64,000 nt of DNA from Aromatoleum toluolicum (GTDB taxonomy: Bacteria > Pseudomonadota > Gammaproteobacteria > Burkholderiales > Rhodocyclaceae). Positions 59,513-64,000 of this stretch are shown here, piece after piece; within the stretch, counting starts at the first letter, position 1; every line of letters begins with the position of its first letter. The position numbers and the translations under genes were made by a program. The stretch lies in NCBI RefSeq assembly GCF_012911005.2, contig NZ_WTVS01000001.1:1-64000 (forward strand), read 5' to 3'. The notes below the pieces were generated by a model that was given only the letters and a program-made list of their open reading frames with translations, was not told the origin of the DNA and searched no databases.

Positions 59513-60958
59513 TCAGGCCTCGAGGTGCTGGACGATGAAACGCTTGACCGCGTCGACGTCTGGGGCCATCACCTCGACCCGCTGCGGCAGCGCCTCGATC
59601 CCGTCAAGTTCCGCAGGACGCTCGGGCTCGCGGCCGAGGGCTTCGCGGATCGTTTCTGCGAATTTGACCGGCAGCGCGGTTTCGAGCACCAGCAGGGGCA
59701 CGCCGGCAGGCACGGACGCGGCGCAGTCCCAGGCAACCTTGACGCCGTCCGCGGTGTGCGTGTCGATCACCGTTCCGTAGGTCTCGAACACCTGCTTGAT
59801 GGTCGCGAGGCGGTCGGCATGCGTGCTACGGCCGGAGACGAAGGCGTAATTCCGGGAGTCGGCGAACTCGCCGCTGGCAGCGAGATCGAACGTCCCACCT
59901 GCGTCGACGGACTTCCACAATTCGGCAACGCGCTGCGGGTTGCGGCCGACCAGATCGAAGACGAAGCGCTCGAAGTTCGACGCCTTGGAGATGTCCATCG
60001 ACGGGCTCGAGGTGACTTGCGTCTCCGCGGCCTTGCGCGGACGGTACACGCCGGTCTGGAAGAACTCGTCGAGGACGTCGTTCTCGTTCGTCGCGAGGAT
60101 CAGGCGCGAGACTGGCAGGCCCATCTGGCGCGCGATATGACCGGCGCAGATGTTGCCGAAGTTGCCTGAGGGCACGCAGAACGCGACCTGCTCGTCATTG
60201 GACTTCGTCGCGGCGAAATAGCCCTTGAAGTAATACACGATCTGGGCCGCGACGCGCGCCCAGTTGATCGAATTGACTGCGCCGATCTTGTACTTCGCCT
60301 TGAATGCGGCGTCGTTCGAGACGGCCTTAACGATGTCCTGGGCGTCGTCGAACATGCCGGTGACGGCGATGTTGTAGATGTTGGCGTCCTGCAGCGAGTA
60401 CATCTGCGCGCGCTGGAAGGGGCTCATCTTGCCGTGCGGCGACAGCATGAACACGGTCACGCCGTGCTTGCCGCGCATCGCGTACTCGGCCGCGGAGCCG
60501 GTGTCGCCGGAAGTCGCGCCGAGGATGTTGATCGTCTCGCCGCGCTTGTCGAGCACGTACTCGAACAGGTTGCCGAGGAGCTGCATCGCCATGTCCTTGA
60601 ACGCCAGCGTCGGGCCGTTCGACAGCTCGAGCAGGCCGAAACGGCCCGCTTCCAGCCAGTGCACCGGCGTGATGTCGGCGGCGTTGCCGCCGGGACGGAC
60701 GAAACGATAGACGTCGGCGGTATAGGTCTTGTCGCAGATTGCCTTGAGATCGGCTGCGGGGATGTCGGTGATGTACTTGGACAGGATCTCGAAGGCGAGA
60801 TCCGCGTAGGACAGGCCGCGCCATGCGTCGAGTTCGGCACGCGTCACCTGCGGGTAGGTCTCGGGCAGGTACAGGCCACCGTCGGGCGCGAGGCCGCCAA
60901 GCAGGATGTCGCAGAACTCGGGACGGGCGGCGTGGCCGCGGGTGGACAGGTACTTCAC
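59513..60958 (-). CDS. thrC: Threonine synthase
   Basis: A 481-residue pyridoxal phosphate enzyme converting phosphohomoserine to threonine. The cofactor lysine is in GPTLAFKDMAMQLLG near residue 115; LGATSGDTGSAAEYAMRGK binds the phosphate. The N-terminal MKYLSTRGHA and length match the long (E. coli-like, class II) form. Follows hom by 130 bases; homoserine kinase is not adjacent. Confidence 0.95.
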   Translation of the reverse strand: MKYLSTRGHAARPEFCDILLGGLAPDGGLYLPETYPQVTRAELDAWRGLSYADLAFEILSKYITDIPAADLKAICDKTYTADVYRFVRPGGNAADITPVHWLEAGRFGLLELSNGPTLAFKDMAMQLLGNLFEYVLDKRGETINILGATSGDTGSAAEYAMRGKHGVTVFMLSPHGKMSPFQRAQMYSLQDANIYNIAVTGMFDDAQDIVKAVSNDAAFKAKYKIGAVNSINWARVAAQIVYYFKGYFAATKSNDEQVAFCVPSGNFGNICAGHIARQMGLPVSRLILATNENDVLDEFFQTGVYRPRKAAETQVTSSPSMDISKASNFERFVFDLVGRNPQRVAELWKSVDAGGTFDLAASGEFADSRNYAFVSGRSTHADRLATIKQVFETYGTVIDTHTADGVKVAWDCAASVPAGVPLLVLETALPVKFAETIREALGREPERPAELDGIEALPQRVEVMAPDVDAVKRFIVQHLEA

Positions 60959-61088
60959 GGGCAGATCCTTGAATGGGTGTGTTCGTCAAAGGACGAAGGC
61001 ACGGCGACGCGGAGGTTTCCGCATGCAACCGTGCCTGCCGTCGCGCCCGCGCACGGGGAAGATCGACGCGCGGGTCCGCACGGGGCGA

Positions 61089-62399
61089 TTACTGCAGGTT
61101 TTCCATGCGCAGGCGCGTGATCCTGCCCTGCACGACGGGGAGCGCCTCGATCTTCGCGATCGCGGCGTTGGCGTTCTTCTCGACCGTTTCGTGCGTCAGC
61201 ATGATGATGTCGGTCTGCGACGAGCCCTCCGGCGCCTCCTTCTGGATCATCGCCTCGATCGAGATGCCGCTGTCGGCGAGAATGCGGGTGATGTCCGCGA
61301 GCACGCCCGGCTTGTCCTCGACGCGCATGCGCAGGTAGTAGGAGGTGATGACCTCCTCGATCGGCAGCACCTTCAGGTCGCGCACCTGGTCCGGCTGGAA
61401 CGCGAGGTGCGGTACGCGGTGCTCGGGGTCGGCGGTGTGCAGGCGGGTCACGTCGACGAGGTCGGCGATCACAGCGCTGGCCGTCGGCTCGGCGCCCGCG
61501 CCCTTGCCGTAGTACAGGGTCGCCCCGACGGCATCGCCGTGCACGACGACCGCGTTCATCGCCCCCTCGACGTTGGCGATCAGGCGCTTGGCGGGGATCA
61601 GGGTCGGATGCACGCGCAGTTCGATGCCTTCCGGGCGCATGCGCGAGATGCCCAGCAGCTTGATGCGGTAACCGAGTTGTTCGGCATAGGTGATATCGAC
61701 GCTGTCGAGCGCGGTGATGCCCTCGACGTGGGCAGCGGAGAACTGCATCGGCACGCCGAACGCGATCGCGCTCATGATCGTGGCCTTGTGCGCGGCGTCG
61801 ATGCCCTCGATGTCGAAGGTCGGATCGGCTTCGGCGTAACCGAGCGCCTGCGCTTCCTTGAGGACTTCGGCGAACGGCAGGCCCTTGTCGCGCATCTCGG
61901 ACAGGATGAAGTTGGTCGTGCCGTTGATGATGCCGGCGAGCCACTGGATGCGATTGGCCGAGAGGCCTTCGCGCAGCGCCTTGATGATGGGGATGCCGCC
62001 GGCGACCGCCGCCTCGAAGGCCACCATCACGCCCTTCTTCTGCGCGGCGGCGAAGATTTCGTTGCCATGCACGGCAAGCAGCGCCTTGTTCGCGGTGACG
62101 ACATGCTTGCCGTTCTCGATCGCCTTGAGCACCAGCTCCTTGGCGACGCCGTAGCCGCCGATCAGCTCGATGACGATGTCGATCTCGGGATCGGTGACGA
62201 CGGAAAACGCGTCGTCGGTGATGCGCGGGCCGGCGCCTGCGACCTTGCGCGCGAGTTCCAGGTTCTTGTCGGCCACTGCGGTAATTCGGATCGGGCGACC
62301 GGCGCGACGGGTAATTTCCTCCTCGTTGCGTTTCAGAACGGTGAAGGTACCGCCACCGACGGTACCGATGCCCAGCAGGCCAACATTGATCGCTTTCAT
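61089..62399 (-). CDS. hom: Homoserine dehydrogenase
   Basis: A 436-residue enzyme of threonine and methionine synthesis. N-terminal NAD(P) motif NVGLLGIGTVGGGTF, catalytic domain with AAVAGGIPIIKALREGL and GIINGTTNFILSEM, and a C-terminal ACT regulatory domain (YYLRMRVEDKPGVLADITRILAD), which implies threonine feedback. Downstream gene is thrC, upstream alaA 45 bases away, all on one strand. Confidence 0.95.
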   Translation of the reverse strand: MKAINVGLLGIGTVGGGTFTVLKRNEEEITRRAGRPIRITAVADKNLELARKVAGAGPRITDDAFSVVTDPEIDIVIELIGGYGVAKELVLKAIENGKHVVTANKALLAVHGNEIFAAAQKKGVMVAFEAAVAGGIPIIKALREGLSANRIQWLAGIINGTTNFILSEMRDKGLPFAEVLKEAQALGYAEADPTFDIEGIDAAHKATIMSAIAFGVPMQFSAAHVEGITALDSVDITYAEQLGYRIKLLGISRMRPEGIELRVHPTLIPAKRLIANVEGAMNAVVVHGDAVGATLYYGKGAGAEPTASAVIADLVDVTRLHTADPEHRVPHLAFQPDQVRDLKVLPIEEVITSYYLRMRVEDKPGVLADITRILADSGISIEAMIQKEAPEGSSQTDIIMLTHETVEKNANAAIAKIEALPVVQGRITRLRMENLQ

Positions 62400-62444
62400 A
62401 AGAACTCGTTGAGTTTTGTCTTCAGATGGGTGAAACGGGTTGCT

Positions 62445-63743
62445 TCAGGTGCCGTGACGCTTGCGATAGCTTTCGAGGAAGCGGGCGACGCGTGCGATCG
62501 CGTCGCGCAGGTCGTCTTCGTGCGGCAGGAACACGAGACGGAAGTGATCCGGGTGCGGCCAGTTGAAGCCGGTACCCTGCACCAGCAGCACGCGCTCCTG
62601 CTCGAGCAGTTCGGCGATGAAGGCCTGGTCGTCCTCGATGGGGTAGATCTTGGGATCGAGCTTCGGGAACATATACAGCGTCGCCTTCGGCTTGACGCAG
62701 CTGACGCCGGGGATTGCAGAGATCAGCTCGTAGGCGAGGTCGCGCTGGCGGCGCATGCGCCCGCCCTCGGCGACGAGATCGTCGATGCTCTGGTAGCCGC
62801 CCAGTGCCGTCTGGATCGCGAATTGCCCCGGCACGTTCGCGCACAGGCGCATCGAGGCGAGCATGTTGAGCCCCTCGATGTAGTCCTGGGCGTGGCGCTT
62901 GTCGCCGCACACGACCATCCAACCGGCGCGGTAGCCGCAGGAGCGGTAGTTCTTCGACAGGCCGTTGAAGATGATGGTCAGGACGTCCTCGGACAATGCG
63001 GCCATCGACGTGTGGGAGACGCCGTCGTACAGGACCTTGTCGTAGACCTCGTCGGCATACAGGATCAGGCCGAATTCGCGCGCCAGATCGATGATGCCGC
63101 GCAGGATTTCGTCCGGATACAGCGCGCCGGTCGGGTTGTTCGGGTTGATGACGACGATGGCGCGCGTGTTCGGGGTGATGCGGGCGCGCATGTCGTCGAG
63201 GTCGGGCAGCCAGCCGTTGGCCTCGTCGCACAGGTAATGCACCGGACGGCCGCCCGACAGGCTCACAGCCGCGGTCCACAGCGGGTAGTCCGGCGCGGGG
63301 ACGAGCACCTCGTCGCCGACGTTGAGCAGCGCGTTCATCGCCATCACGATCAGCTCGGACACGCCGTTGCCGATGTAGATGTCCTCGATCGTCACACCCT
63401 TGATGTGCTTCTGCTGGGTGTAGTGCATCACCGCCTTGCGCGCCGCGAAGATGCCCTTGGAATCCGAGTAGCCCGCCGAATTCGGCAGGTTGCGGATCAT
63501 GTCCATCTGGATCTCTTCGGGGGCGTCGAAGCCGAACGCGGCGAGGTTGCCGATGTTCAGCTTGATGATCTTGTGGCCCTCGTCTTCCATCTGCTTGGCG
63601 CGCGTGAGCACCGGACCGCGGATGTCGTAGCAGACGTTGGCGAGCTTGGCAGACTTGCGGACCTGCGGGAGCCTCGGGGCTTCGGGCTGCCCCTTCGTTT
63701 GTTCGGGCGGGACAGCAACCCGCAGTTTCGGCTCGACGCTCAT
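62445..63743 (-). CDS. alaA: Alanine aminotransferase (AlaA/YfbQ type)
   Basis: A 432-residue class I aminotransferase. The AlaA-type opening KLANVCYDIRGPVLTRAKQMEDEG and the cofactor lysine in NGLSKNYRSCGYRAGW are clear. KLNIGNLAAFGFDAPEE is a slight variant of the usual NPAPFGF. It makes alanine from pyruvate and glutamate. Its ATG at 63743 has GGAG upstream. The N-terminal ~35 residues (rich in proline and charged) extend beyond the E. coli protein. Placement before hom is common in betaproteobacteria. Confidence 0.88.
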   Translation of the reverse strand: MSVEPKLRVAVPPEQTKGQPEAPRLPQVRKSAKLANVCYDIRGPVLTRAKQMEDEGHKIIKLNIGNLAAFGFDAPEEIQMDMIRNLPNSAGYSDSKGIFAARKAVMHYTQQKHIKGVTIEDIYIGNGVSELIVMAMNALLNVGDEVLVPAPDYPLWTAAVSLSGGRPVHYLCDEANGWLPDLDDMRARITPNTRAIVVINPNNPTGALYPDEILRGIIDLAREFGLILYADEVYDKVLYDGVSHTSMAALSEDVLTIIFNGLSKNYRSCGYRAGWMVVCGDKRHAQDYIEGLNMLASMRLCANVPGQFAIQTALGGYQSIDDLVAEGGRMRRQRDLAYELISAIPGVSCVKPKATLYMFPKLDPKIYPIEDDQAFIAELLEQERVLLVQGTGFNWPHPDHFRLVFLPHEDDLRDAIARVARFLESYRKRHGT

Positions 63744-63908
63744 CGCACTCCGTCCTTTCTTTCGCATGTTCCACTCCGCGTCGGACTCCCGGCGCGCCGT
63801 CGGCTCCGGACCTCGCGGGCATGCAGCTGCCGGTGGGCCGGAAAACCAAAAGAATGTATCTTATCCAAGCCTGTATCCCCCGGCAATTTTGCCGACCGAG
63901 CGAATCCG

Positions 63909-64000
63909 ATGAAGCTGAACCTCCAACAGAACGCCGACCTCAACGTCGTAACCGGCTACGGCACGGACCACCTGATGATCAACAAGGAGCGGCATGACGG
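63909..64000 (+). CDS. Mth938-like domain protein, 5' end only
   Basis: The first ~30 codons of a gene run off the window edge. The start MKLNLQQNADLNVVTGYGTD fits Mth938-like (DUF498) proteins, which often begin this way in betaproteobacteria. Only the N-terminus is seen, so this is a tentative call. Divergent from alaA by 165 bases. Confidence 0.6.
   Translation, partial: MKLNLQQNADLNVVTGYGTDHLMINKERHD

Overview
The window is GC-rich, densely coded DNA that reads like a denitrifying betaproteobacterium of the Rhodocyclales (Aromatoleum, Azoarcus or Thauera type). The inference rests on a complete anaerobic phenylacetate operon (pad genes), a fused 2-oxoglutarate:ferredoxin oxidoreductase of the Thauera kind, p-cresol methylhydroxylase genes, and a betaproteobacterial tig-clpP-clpX-lon-hupB-tRNA-Val block. 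No database search was possible; family calls come from motifs, lengths and gene order.

Layout. 1-12.7 kb: a minus-strand operon fdhD-padBCD-padEFGHI-padJ with a divergent PaaX-type repressor. PadJ activates phenylacetate to phenylacetyl-CoA, PadBCD (molybdenum enzyme with membrane anchor) oxidises it to phenylglyoxylate, and PadEFGHI (thiamine diphosphate/Fe-S/FAD complex) converts that to benzoyl-CoA. 12.8-16.3 kb: ferredoxin, korB and korA, which in this group supply low-potential electrons to benzoyl-CoA reductase, with a divergent MarR regulator. 16.3-18.9 kb: small housekeeping or stress genes. 18.9-23.7 kb: a p-cresol operon (pchC, a pchX-like gene, pchF, an aldehyde dehydrogenase, an outer-membrane channel-like protein) behind a sigma-54 type promoter. 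23.9-24.7 kb: an integron-integrase remnant and an orphan gene. 24.8-28.7 kb: a MarR regulator and a sigma-54 two-component system whose kinase carries a DmpR/XylR-like aromatic sensing domain. 28.8-34.6 kb: an aromatic-acid transporter, a 4-hydroxybenzoate-CoA ligase type enzyme, and a tungsten-type aldehyde oxidoreductase fused to a MoaD-like tail. Together the last three blocks would take p-cresol to 4-hydroxybenzaldehyde, 4-hydroxybenzoate and 4-hydroxybenzoyl-CoA; the reductase giving benzoyl-CoA and the benzoyl-CoA pathway itself are not in the window.

34.6-41.2 kb: an RND efflux operon with a divergent TetR regulator. 41.2-43 kb: peptide deformylase, a small acidic protein and AlkB. 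43.1-49.5 kb: tRNA-Val, HU, Lon, ClpX, ClpP and trigger factor (protein quality control). 49.7-54.5 kb: the yeaG-yeaH-spoVR stress cluster. 54.7-64 kb: ordinary metabolism and signalling (NAD(P)HX repair, an HD-GYP protein, a DMT exporter, nadC, thrC, hom, alanine aminotransferase) and the start of an Mth938-like gene cut by the window edge.

The most unusual items are the aldehyde oxidoreductase-MoaD fusion, a nearly identical T-rich 12-base block in front of the kor, pch and oxidoreductase genes (weaker at pad), an FNR box and a promoter-embracing inverted repeat before the pad operon, paired palindromes upstream of the sigma-54 promoter, and the integrase remnant inside the catabolic region.
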